64,000 nucleotides of DNA from positions 3,658,001 to 3,722,000 of the forward strand of contig OZ245829.1 of NCBI GenBank assembly GCA_965228625.1, written 5' to 3'. Below the pieces are notes generated by a model. It ran no database searches. It was given only the letters and a program-made list of their open reading frames with translations, and was not told where the DNA came from. The DNA is from UBA2767 sp965228625 (GTDB lineage: Bacteria > Pseudomonadota > Alphaproteobacteria > Rhizobiales > Methyloligellaceae). Shown in pieces: positions 33,768-41,412 of this stretch. The position numbers were made by a program, and so were the translations under genes. Positions within the stretch are counted from its first letter, which is position 1, and each line of letters starts with the position of its first letter.

Positions 33768-34271
33768 CTACCAGTGATTGTAGGGCAGGAACTTGCCCGT
33801 CATGGTCACCTTCACCCGGTCTCCCTTGGGGTGCTCGACCTTGTCGATCAGCAGATCGAAGTCGATCGCGCTCATGATGCCGTCGCCGAACTTCTCGTGG
33901 ATCAGCTCCTTGATCGTATCGCCGTAGACATAGGTGATCTCGTGAAAACGATAGATCAGCGGGTCCTTGGAGACGGTCTCGGTCTCCTGTGCCTTCTTCG
34001 GCGGGAGCTGAAGGGCCGTCTCCACGTCCTTGGCGCGGTTGCCCAGGTCAAGATAGCCGGTCACCTTGGCGGCGGCCTCCGCAGGCAGGGCATTCTGGCC
34101 GAGGCAGGCCGAGACAACGAAAACCGGCGACATTCCGGCAGCTTCCGAGATCTCTTCCCAGCTTGCGCCTTTCGCGAACTTCGCGGCCATGAGCAGCTCG
34201 GTCATTTCGAGCTTTGAAATCAGACGTGGCGGGGAATCGGTCGCCATGGAAAGTGTGGATACGGTGGACAT
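33768..34271 (-). CDS. cynS: Cyanate hydratase (cyanase)
   Basis: 167-residue enzyme converting cyanate and bicarbonate to ammonia and CO2 via carbamate. The N-terminal helical domain (WEEISEAAGMSPVFVVSACL) and the catalytic C-terminal domain (PLIYRFHEITYVYGDTIKEL, then GIMSAIDFDLLIDK) contain the family's Arg, Glu and Ser residues. AAAGGAGCAAACCC precedes the ATG. It is the last gene of the leftward cyanate uptake operon and would provide nitrogen and CO2, the latter useful to the Calvin cycle. Confidence 0.96.
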   Translation of the reverse strand: MSTVSTLSMATDSPPRLISKLEMTELLMAAKFAKGASWEEISEAAGMSPVFVVSACLGQNALPAEAAAKVTGYLDLGNRAKDVETALQLPPKKAQETETVSKDPLIYRFHEITYVYGDTIKELIHEKFGDGIMSAIDFDLLIDKVEHPKGDRVKVTMTGKFLPYNHW

Positions 34272-34324
34272 GGGTTTGCTCCTTTCTTGTGCTGTGTGGC
34301 TGGTGGTGAATAAGCGCCGCGGCG

Positions 34325-34777
34325 CTACGGATAGCCGTCCGGCATCACCTCGATGCGGTGCGCCAGTTCCCGTGGCAGGGCGAAGCTAATGGGCTTTTCC
34401 TCAAGGCCGGGAATGTCCTGTATGACGACCCAGGTGTCGTCGATGTCCCAGTAGGGGTAGAGGGTGAAAACCGCGCCGTCGTGCGTAGAGCCTGCTTGCG
34501 CCGACAGGTGCAGAATGATCTCGTCATTGCGTGTCTCGACACGATCGATGTCGTACACGGTACGTGTCCGGCCGTCGAAACTCTCGAGTTTGAAACACCC
34601 GGTGTGCGGTTCCTGTATGCGCATGAAGGGCGGCGCCGCCGCGATCGACTGGTTGATGAACAATGTGCTGGCTTCGCTTGCCCGCGCGAAGGCCCAGTCG
34701 CGGCCGAACTCGGCCAGGCGCGCGCCACCTTGCGTCTGTTTCTGGCATGGAGGTGATGTCTGGTCGGATTTGTTCAT
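34325..34777 (-). CDS. Uncharacterised 150-residue protein in the cyanase operon
   Basis: Soluble, acidic protein with no signal peptide or membrane segment. A central FKLESFDGRTRTVYDIDRVE and YWDIDDTWVVIQDIPGLEE are beta-rich in appearance. No family was recognised. It lies between cynS and the exported 161-residue protein on the same strand, with small gaps, so co-expression with cyanate use is likely. The start at 34777 lacks a strong ribosome site. Confidence 0.6.
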   Translation of the reverse strand: MNKSDQTSPPCQKQTQGGARLAEFGRDWAFARASEASTLFINQSIAAAPPFMRIQEPHTGCFKLESFDGRTRTVYDIDRVETRNDEIILHLSAQAGSTHDGAVFTLYPYWDIDDTWVVIQDIPGLEEKPISFALPRELAHRIEVMPDGYP

Positions 34778-34804
34778 CGAGGTTCACCAAGCGGTTATTG
34801 AATC

Positions 34805-35290
34805 TCAGCCGAAAGCGACATGGCAATCGCGGCGCTTCTGATCGAGCCGCAACAGCGCGTCGCGGGGCGCACCGGTGCTGCCACTGCGAAGGGCCGCTTT
34901 CAGCTCCACGAGCATCGTCGTCGTATCGTCGAGGCACTTCTGATAGCCGGCTTCCGCCGCCGCGTATTTTTTGGGATCGCCGATCAGCAGGAGTGCCAGG
35001 GGTGTGAACCGTCCTGACCGTCGCAGATGTTCTTTCATCTCGTCGGCGACGCCGATGAGTTCTTCGGCGCGCGCCGGATCGTCAATGTTCCGGAAAAGGA
35101 CGTTCATCAGCGAGCCGAGGCGCGCCATATGGCCCTTCAGCGTCGGCAGGATCTCCAGCGGCCCCGGCTCCAGAGCCGCCGGACGGACCGGTGTCTGCCC
35201 GGTATGCTCGGTTTGATCCGCGTTTGCCGGATGGCCGGCTGCAAACAGCAGCGCGAAGCAAAGGACGTATGTGTGCGGCCGCGGTCGCAT
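34805..35290 (-). CDS. Exported helical protein, cytochrome c'-like without a complete haem motif
   Basis: 161-residue protein with a signal peptide (YVLCFALLFAAGHPANA) and a mature part of amphipathic helices (LEILPTLKGHMARLGSLMNV, PARAEELIGVADEMKEHLRR). It ends RRDCHVAFG where a cytochrome c' would have CxxCH, so one haem cysteine is missing and covalent haem is unlikely. The start at 35290 is 5 bp before the end of the upstream ATPase gene reading. A periplasmic role beside the cyanate transporter is inference. Confidence 0.6.
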   Translation of the reverse strand: MRPRPHTYVLCFALLFAAGHPANADQTEHTGQTPVRPAALEPGPLEILPTLKGHMARLGSLMNVLFRNIDDPARAEELIGVADEMKEHLRRSGRFTPLALLLIGDPKKYAAAEAGYQKCLDDTTTMLVELKAALRSGSTGAPRDALLRLDQKRRDCHVAFG

Positions 35291-35294
35291 CGCA

Positions 35295-36212
35295 TTACGC
35301 CGACTTGAGCGTCCCGCGCCGGGACTTGCGCGCTTCGGCAATCGGGTTCACGTCGGGCGGATAGACCAGTTCCTCGTTCTCGGTCTGAACTTCGCTCAAC
35401 GGAATCGCGCGCACGCTGCCCGAGAGTTCCTTGGAGCGCTTGACGAGGAAATCGATGATGTGGTTGCGGATGTCGTAATAGCCCGGCTGGTGGATGATCT
35501 CGCCGCGTTCGCGCGGCCTGGGGATGTCGACCACGACCGCCTCGGCGATCCTGGCTTGCGGTCCGTTGGTCATCAGAAAGATGCGGTCCGACAGCAGGAT
35601 CGCCTCGTCCACGTCATGGGTGATCATGAACACGGTCTTTCTGGTCTCGGTCCAGATCTTGATCAGCTCGTCCTGAATGGCGCCGCGCGTCAGCGCATCA
35701 AGGGCACCGAACGGTTCATCCATCAGCAGCACGTCGGTCTCGAGTGCAAAAGCGCGCGCGATGCCGACGCGCTGCCGCATCCCGCCCGACAGCGCGTGCG
35801 GCTTCAGGTCGAGCGCCTGTGTCAGGCTGGCCATCTCGAGATACTTGAACGCGTGCTCGTGGACTTCGGCGTCCGACCAGTTCGGCCACTTGGCCTTGAC
35901 CGCCAAGCTCACGTTTTTGAGTGCCGACAACCAGGGGAGCAGGGAATGGTTCTGGAAGACGACGGCGCGGTCCAGCCCGGGCCCGTCGATGAGCTTGCCA
36001 TCGACGAACACGCAGCCGTTCGTTGGGGTGTCGAGGCCGGCGAGAATATTGAGGATCGTTGACTTTCCGCACCCCGAGTGCCCGATACAGGTGACGAACT
36101 CTCCCTTTTCCAAGCGGAAGTTGACGTTCTCGAACACGACATTCGCCTCGTTGCGCTTCGCGCCGGGGAAAGTCTTGCCCAGAAGGTCGGCCTTCACGAT
36201 GTATTGCGACAT
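35295..36212 (-). CDS. cynD: Cyanate/nitrate-type ABC transporter ATPase
   Basis: 305-residue ATPase of the nitrate/sulfonate/taurine/cyanate class. Walker A is GHSGCGKST, the signature is LSGGMRQRVGIARAFALE, and Walker B is VLLMDEPFGALDALTR; the Q-loop is VVFQNHSLLPWLSALKNV, typical of NrtD/CynD. TAGGAGCCGCC precedes the ATG at 36212. The C-terminal extension after residue 260 is longer than minimal ATPases. Coupled in one operon with the permease, the binding protein and cynS, hence cyanate is the likely substrate. Confidence 0.85.
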   Translation of the reverse strand: MSQYIVKADLLGKTFPGAKRNEANVVFENVNFRLEKGEFVTCIGHSGCGKSTILNILAGLDTPTNGCVFVDGKLIDGPGLDRAVVFQNHSLLPWLSALKNVSLAVKAKWPNWSDAEVHEHAFKYLEMASLTQALDLKPHALSGGMRQRVGIARAFALETDVLLMDEPFGALDALTRGAIQDELIKIWTETRKTVFMITHDVDEAILLSDRIFLMTNGPQARIAEAVVVDIPRPRERGEIIHQPGYYDIRNHIIDFLVKRSKELSGSVRAIPLSEVQTENEELVYPPDVNPIAEARKSRRGTLKSA

Positions 36213-36220
36213 GGCGGCTC

Positions 36221-37213
36221 CTATTCCTTGTATTCGACGAGCCGCAGGGCCTGTCCGAGTGCGAGATCGAGCATCAGACCGACAAGGCCGATGACGACGA
36301 TTGCGAAAATCATGCTGGCGAGGTTGAGGCCGTTCCACTCGTTCCAGACGAAGTAGCCGACGCCGACGCCGCCAATGACCATTTCGGCCGCCACGATCAC
36401 CAGCCAGGCGATGCCGATGGAGATGCGCATGCCCGTGAGGATCGTCGGCGCCGCGGCCGGGAGGATCACGCGAAAGGCGGTCTTGAGTTTCGACATTTCA
36501 AGCGTCCTGGCGATGTTGAGCCAGTCACCCTTGACGCTTGCCACCCCGAAGGCCGTGTTGATCAGCATCGGCCAGACCGAGCAGACGAAAATCACGAACA
36601 CCGATGCCTTTTCGGAGTCCTTGATGATGAACAGCGCGACCGGGAGCCAGGCGAGGGGCGAGATCGGCTTGAGCACCTGGACGTAGGGGTTGATGGCGGA
36701 GCTCCACAGCGGCGACATGCCGATCAGGAACCCGAGTGGTACGGCGACGGCGATGGCCAGCAGGAATCCAGTGAGGACGCGCGCGAGCGAGTATTGAAGC
36801 TGAATACCGATTCCCTTGTCGTTGGGCCCACGGTCGTAGAACGGATCGAAGATCTGCTCCTTGGCTTCCCGCCAGACCTGCGACGGGCTTGGGAACCCGG
36901 TTTCGGCCTCTTCCGCCGCACCGCCGGTCGTGAACCCGAACGACTGAATGCCGCCCGCCGCATCGATTTCCTCGCGGCTCAGGCCCAGTCCGGCGATCTG
37001 ATCGATTTGCGGAAAGGTCAGCCCCTGCTTCGCGTAAGCGTCGATGTCGGCCTTGGGCATGCCCTTGTTTTCGAGGGTTTCGATCTGGTCGGGCGCCAAT
37101 TTGATGGCCGAAGCCGTATGGCTGGCGCTCGTCGTCAGGACGTGCCAGACGGCGAGGAATGAGATCAGGAGGGCGAGCGAGAGCAACCCGGCATGTAGAT
37201 TTCGCATTGTCAT
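36221..37213 (-). CDS. cynB: Cyanate/nitrate-type ABC transporter permease
   Basis: 330-residue permease with one N-terminal span, then an unusual soluble insert of about 100 residues (KLAPDQIETLENKGMPKADI to SQVWREAKEQIF) and five further spans carrying the coupling motif EMSKLKTAFRVILPAAAPTI. NrtB-type permeases share the C-terminal core. The role is import of cyanate or nitrate. It is separated by 8 bp from the ATPase gene. Confidence 0.85.
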   Translation of the reverse strand: MTMRNLHAGLLSLALLISFLAVWHVLTTSASHTASAIKLAPDQIETLENKGMPKADIDAYAKQGLTFPQIDQIAGLGLSREEIDAAGGIQSFGFTTGGAAEEAETGFPSPSQVWREAKEQIFDPFYDRGPNDKGIGIQLQYSLARVLTGFLLAIAVAVPLGFLIGMSPLWSSAINPYVQVLKPISPLAWLPVALFIIKDSEKASVFVIFVCSVWPMLINTAFGVASVKGDWLNIARTLEMSKLKTAFRVILPAAAPTILTGMRISIGIAWLVIVAAEMVIGGVGVGYFVWNEWNGLNLASMIFAIVVIGLVGLMLDLALGQALRLVEYKE

Positions 37214-37315
37214 GGGCGGGATCCCATCATGTCGTTGTGTGCGTTCGGGAAACCCGGCCGATCTCTCGCGCCGGATCTCCCGTTTTCTGCAGTGGCGGCA
37301 GATGAACCGTGCCGG

Positions 37316-38779
37316 TTACGACACCCGTGTGATGTCGAAGCTGGTGATGTACTCCTGTATCTTGCCGGGGTCGTAGGACTTGCCGTAAACGTCGTAGACC
37401 GGGTACTTGACCTCGGGGATGTCCTTCCACGTCAGGCCGGCATTCGCCTCGGCCATCTCCTTCATCCGCTTCTCCGTCTCGGCCGACAGGAACACCTGCT
37501 CGGAGATCGTTTTGTAGTCGACATCCGACTTGATGTAGTCCCAGCGCCGGAGTTGCGAGAGAATCCACGTGCCCATCGACTGCGTCGGGTAAGGCATGAA
37601 GGAAATACGGTCCGGAACCTTCTTGATGTTGCCGAGACCGTCCGGATAGACGCCCGTCAGGATCTGCTTCAAGACCGCTGGCGGCTGGTTGAGGTAATTC
37701 CTCGGGGCCATCGATTCAGCAAACGTCACGCGCTGGTCCGACTTCTCCGCCATGTAGGTCGCGTCGAGAATGGCGGTCAGCAGGACGATGAACGTATTCG
37801 GGTTTTCATCGATGAATTTCTGGCTGATGCCGAAGCAGCAACACGGATGCTGGTCCCAGATGTCCTTGGTCAGCTTGTGGATGAAGCCCACGCCGTCATA
37901 GACGGCCCGCTGGTTGAACGGGTCCGGGGCGAGGTAGCCGTCCACGTTCTCCGCTCGCAGATTGGCGACCATCTCCGGCGGCGGGATGACGCGGATCTGG
38001 ATGTCCTTGTCGGGATCGATACCGTGCTCGGCAACATAAAGCCGCAGCAGCAGATTGTGCATCGAGTACTCGAAGGGGACGCCGAACTTGAACCCCTTCC
38101 AGTCCTTGGGATCCTGCTTTTCCTTGTGCTTGTTGGCCAGCACGATCGCCTGGCCGTTGGTGTTGACGTTGGTGACCATGCGCCAGTCCTGCGAGGCGGA
38201 TCCGAGCCCCATCGACATGGCCGCGGGCATCGGCGAAAGCAGGTGCGAAGCGTCGTATTCGCCGTTCATGCACTTGTCGCGCGCGACGGCCCATCCGGCG
38301 GTCTTGATGATGTCCACGCTGAGACCGTACTTGTCGTAATACTCCAGGGCATGGCCGGCGATGATCGGCGTGGCGCAGGTGATCGGCACGAAGCCGATCT
38401 TGAGGTTCTTCTTCTCGATATTCTTCATGGCGTCCTTGGTCATCGCCTGAAGCGCCTCGAACGGCAGGAATTGCGAGAAGATTGCGGCGGCCGTGCTGGC
38501 ACCGACACCTTTGAGGAATTTCCGCCGGTTAACGTCGGTCTTGAAGATCGAGTGAAGCGCCGCGCTTTCGAGCGCACGAACCATCTTCGCGCCGGGATCT
38601 TCGGGCTCGAACTCGTACTCGCGAAGCTGCAGGAACTTCTCGTTCTCGGCCTCGACCGCGGGTGTCGATTTCAGCACGTCTGCAACGCTGCGCGGCTCGG
38701 CGTCCTCACCCGCGCTGCGCTCGGAACATTCGTTCCAAAGGTCCACATTCGGATCAAAAGGGTCTTTGTCCATGCTCAT
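37316..38779 (-). CDS. cynA: Cyanate/nitrate-type ABC transporter substrate-binding protein
   Basis: 487-residue NrtA/CynA-family binding protein. It carries a Tat motif unusually far in (NRRKFLKGVGASTAAAIFSQ near residue 84), preceded by an acidic cytoplasmic-type leader. The binding core shows KIGFVPITCATPIIAGHALE and YDASHLLSPMPAAMSMGLGS. First gene of the operon, after an RNA leader with terminator and ANTAR-type antiterminator. The long N-terminal part before the Tat motif is odd; a downstream start cannot be excluded, but GGAGAGCTCCG supports the ATG at 38779. Confidence 0.85.
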   Translation of the reverse strand: MSMDKDPFDPNVDLWNECSERSAGEDAEPRSVADVLKSTPAVEAENEKFLQLREYEFEPEDPGAKMVRALESAALHSIFKTDVNRRKFLKGVGASTAAAIFSQFLPFEALQAMTKDAMKNIEKKNLKIGFVPITCATPIIAGHALEYYDKYGLSVDIIKTAGWAVARDKCMNGEYDASHLLSPMPAAMSMGLGSASQDWRMVTNVNTNGQAIVLANKHKEKQDPKDWKGFKFGVPFEYSMHNLLLRLYVAEHGIDPDKDIQIRVIPPPEMVANLRAENVDGYLAPDPFNQRAVYDGVGFIHKLTKDIWDQHPCCCFGISQKFIDENPNTFIVLLTAILDATYMAEKSDQRVTFAESMAPRNYLNQPPAVLKQILTGVYPDGLGNIKKVPDRISFMPYPTQSMGTWILSQLRRWDYIKSDVDYKTISEQVFLSAETEKRMKEMAEANAGLTWKDIPEVKYPVYDVYGKSYDPGKIQEYITSFDITRVS

Positions 38780-39138
38780 CGGAGCTCTCCGTTCTTTGCG
38801 CGCCAGCCTTTGGAGCCTCGCGCGGACACAAAAAAAGCCGCTTCGATCCAGCGTTCATCGCTGGATGGTCGAAGCGGCTCTGCTTCGTCGGCTCATCGTT
38901 GGGCCGACTATGGTGCCCCGGATCTGGGAGGTGCTCGGCGTTGAGCAAGTGGCCCGGGGCGGCCTGAGTTCTTAGGTAGCAATGACCGTGCCAGTTCAGG
39001 TGCCACCGGATTGTTTCAGATGTTTCAGTGGCTTGGGCTCGACGCCGAGAAAAGCACCGATCTCCCGGCATGCCCAAAAAGGCATCACCGAGCTTACAAA
39101 CTGATCAATCTGTCGGCTCTGATTTGGTCGAAAAGGCT
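38780..39138 (-). promoter_or_regulatory. Leader of the cyanate operon with ANTAR-type antiterminator
   Basis: 359 bp between nasT and cynA. On the minus strand a first hairpin (38887-38908, arms GTCGGC/GCCGAC) has a hexaloop AACGAT. A second (38870-38887, CGAAGC/GCTTCG) has a hexaloop AGAGCC. Both loops have A at position 1 and G at position 4, the rule for RNAs bound by ANTAR proteins. The second hairpin shares bases with the 5' arm of the terminator that follows, so the two are mutually exclusive. The rest of the leader (38910-39138) shows no other clear element. Confidence 0.75.
38830..38879 (-). terminator. Intrinsic terminator in the cyanate operon leader
   Basis: Minus-strand stem AGCCGCTTCGA with TCGAAGCGGCT, extended above a small internal loop by TCCAGCG/CGCTGGA with a five-nt loop, followed by seven T. 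It lies 51 bp before the cynA start and overlaps the second ANTAR hexaloop hairpin, so NasT binding would prevent it from forming. Confidence 0.85.
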
Positions 39139-39726
39139 CTACAGCCCGACCTTGTCGGCGTCGATTACGAGGTTGGCGATGTCGACGATTTTCTTCTTTT
39201 CGTTCATCGCGGCGCGGCGCAGAAAGGCGTGCGCTTCGTCCTCGCTGAGGGAGCGCGAGCGCATCAAAAGGCCCTTGGCCTTTTCGATCACCTTGCGGTC
39301 ATCGAGTTCCTGGCGGAGGCGGGCGACTTCGCCTTCGATGCTCGCGAACTGATTAAATCGGGCGACGGCGACCTCGACAATCGATTTGAGCCGGGTCTTG
39401 TGCAGCCCGTCGACGATGTAGGCGGACACACCCGACTGGACCGCGCGGCGGATCAGGTCGGGCTCGCTCTCATCGGCGAACATCACCACGGGTCGGTGGA
39501 CCTGCTCGGACACGCGCAGCATTTGCTCGACGGTATCGCGGCGCGGGTTCTCAAGATCGATGAGGATGACGTCGGGATCGAGCGCGACGACTTTGGTCAG
39601 CAGGTTTTCGCCGTTCTGGATCCGCGTGACGTCTTCGATGCCGGCCTCCTTCAAACCGTCGACGAGCACCTTCGCGCGGTCCACGTTCTGGTCGATGACG
39701 ACGACTTTGGAAATGCTCTTTCCCAT
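39139..39726 (-). CDS. nasT: ANTAR-domain antitermination regulator NasT
   Basis: 195-residue response-regulator-like RNA-binding protein. The N-terminal receiver-like domain (KVVVIDQNVDRAKVLVDGL, PDVILIDLENPRRDTVEQM) is followed by a C-terminal ANTAR domain (about residues 130-190: ELDDRKVIEKAKGLLMRSRS, LSEDEAHAFLRRAAM). ANTAR proteins bind paired hexaloop RNAs and stop terminators forming. The target is right downstream in the cyn leader. The usual nitrate-sensing partner NasS is not next to it; a NasS elsewhere or the CynA-type protein may take its role (inference). The ATG at 39726 matches the family start better than a GTG at 39780. Confidence 0.9.
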   Translation of the reverse strand: MGKSISKVVVIDQNVDRAKVLVDGLKEAGIEDVTRIQNGENLLTKVVALDPDVILIDLENPRRDTVEQMLRVSEQVHRPVVMFADESEPDLIRRAVQSGVSAYIVDGLHKTRLKSIVEVAVARFNQFASIEGEVARLRQELDDRKVIEKAKGLLMRSRSLSEDEAHAFLRRAAMNEKKKIVDIANLVIDADKVGL

Positions 39727-39975
39727 GGGCCCGCAATGCTGCTCCGTTCTGCCCGCGGCCTGGTGGTCGGACTTCCCCACACTAGTAAGGGTATTTCAGA
39801 GCCGTTAGCGGGCCTAGTTGTGCAGCGCACAAATTTTTTGCGGAACGCATGTTTTGCTGCACAAATTTTGGACGAGAAGCGTCATGGACCGGCTCCGGCC
39901 AGCCGGCGCACAACTCTTTGTTGTGATCCTCACAACATTCACGCGTTTCAGTTGTATCGGCAGACCCTTGCCGAC
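39727..39975. promoter_or_regulatory. nasT upstream region with repeats
   Basis: 249 bp between nasT and the TIGR03032-like gene. It holds two copies of GCACAAATTTT (39827-39837 and 39859-39869, spaced 32 bp, three helical turns), a TTGTGC/GCACAA inverted repeat at 39819-39833, and a perfect TGTTGTG/CACAACA inverted repeat (39919-39937). These look like binding sites for a regulator of nasT or of readthrough from the upstream gene; the protein is unknown. Confidence 0.4.
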
Positions 39976-41130
39976 TCAGGCCTTTCCCGCAGGCCCCGCA
40001 TCGATGGTGTAGAACTTTGCGATGTTGGGGTCGCTTGGGGCGGTGGCGGAGGGCAGGCGCACGCCGGGCAGGACGCAGACGTCGAGGAACTCCGAGATCG
40101 CCGTCTCGAACCGGATCCACTCGACCACGTCGCCGCTCGACAGGTTGATGACCTGCACGCCGCACCACGGATCGGCGTCGCGCTTCTTCAGTTCCTCGTC
40201 CAGTTGCAGTCCGGCGAAGGTGCCGTCCCTGGGAAGCGACAGCCCGACAATGGCGTGATTGTTGTGAAACGCGAGACCGCGCACGAAACCCGGCAGGAAC
40301 ACAAAGGGCTCGAAGCTACCGCATGACAGATCGACCGTGCCGAGATGCCCGGTACCCGAATTGAGCACCCACAGCCTCCCGTCGTGCCAGCGCGGCGAAT
40401 GCGGCATGGAAAGCTTCTCCGTGACGATCTCGTCCGAGGTGACGTCGATGACGCAGCCGCCTTCCTCGCGCCGCGCCCGCCAGCCATTGACCACGTCGGC
40501 GCGGCTCGTCGCCGTCACATAGGCCGGCCGGCCGTCCTTCATGGCGATGCCGTTCAGGTGGCAGCGGTCTTCCGCCGCCAGCTTGGAGATGAAGGGCGGC
40601 GCCCAGTAGGGGGTGAAGGAATGGATGTTGTGCAGCGTCGCCAGGCAGGAAAACATGGTGTTGGCGAACACGATCACCCCGTCCTCCATCACCATGATGT
40701 CGTGGATGTCGAGATCGCCGGTGGTGTTGGCGAGGCGCGGCACGTAGTGCTTGTCGGCCTCGCCGAGGCGCTGGTCGGGGGTGAGTACGTTCTCGAAGCG
40801 CCAGACCTGGAACTCGGTCGCCAACAAAAGCCGTTGTGGATCGGCCCACAGCCCCATGGCCCGGCCCATGCCGACCTCGTGGAAGTTGATGCGCCCGTCC
40901 TGGCGCACGCCGACGAGGTAGAGCCGTCCGGTCTGGTAGGACGACATGGCGAGCCCGGTGCGGTTGTTGACGAGCCACTGCGCCATGCCGCGCGAGCAGG
41001 AGATGTTGGCGGGTTCGAGCGGCGCCGGCTTGACCTTCGGCTCTTGCGCCGTCGTTTCGGGCGCCGTCTCTCCGGGCGCCGCTTCCGCTGCACCCGTCTC
41101 GCCCGTGTCCCCGGTCTTTGTGTCGTTCAC
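39976..41130 (-). CDS. TIGR03032-like (DUF4915) protein
   Basis: 384-residue protein resembling the TIGR03032 family of beta-propeller-like proteins of unknown role, seen with CSRGMAQWLVNNRTGLAMSS, DLDIHDIMVMEDGVIVFANT, WAPPFISKLAAEDRCHLNGI and NSGTGHLGTVDLSCGSFEP. The first about 45 residues are a low-complexity Glu/Thr/Ala/Pro linker. No signal peptide is evident. A GTG at 41130 with GGGAG upstream is the likely start; a GTG at 41172 is also in frame. TIGR03032 proteins are often near very large repeat proteins; here two autotransporters are divergent from it. Confidence 0.65.
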   Translation of the reverse strand: MNDTKTGDTGETGAAEAAPGETAPETTAQEPKVKPAPLEPANISCSRGMAQWLVNNRTGLAMSSYQTGRLYLVGVRQDGRINFHEVGMGRAMGLWADPQRLLLATEFQVWRFENVLTPDQRLGEADKHYVPRLANTTGDLDIHDIMVMEDGVIVFANTMFSCLATLHNIHSFTPYWAPPFISKLAAEDRCHLNGIAMKDGRPAYVTATSRADVVNGWRARREEGGCVIDVTSDEIVTEKLSMPHSPRWHDGRLWVLNSGTGHLGTVDLSCGSFEPFVFLPGFVRGLAFHNNHAIVGLSLPRDGTFAGLQLDEELKKRDADPWCGVQVINLSSGDVVEWIRFETAISEFLDVCVLPGVRLPSATAPSDPNIAKFYTIDAGPAGKA

Positions 41131-41412
41131 CGGAACGCTCCCAGCGCCAAGAGGTGTGATCCTACAAGGCACCGAGGTTTATAGGGTGGCGCGCGCGAAG
41201 GCAATGAACCGCAGCACGGCGACCGGTTGTGAAGGAAGGTGTCTGCAATCAAGGGTAGTTTCATGTTGCCCTTGCGCAACATGCCGGTGAAAAAACGCCG
41301 TGATTCGGGCGTTTCGGCTTCCTTCATTGCTGGACCGCCGCGTCCCCTGTTCCCTAGGATATTTGCGGCGGCTTGAGAGTTTACAGTTCTTGCGGGGGAG
41401 TAGGGGGCGTTA

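Noticed and set aside
41262..41283. CATGTTGC/GCAACATG hairpin upstream of autotransporter copy 1
   Set aside because: No T-run and no partner element; it may be chance or an operator but nothing supports a specific call.
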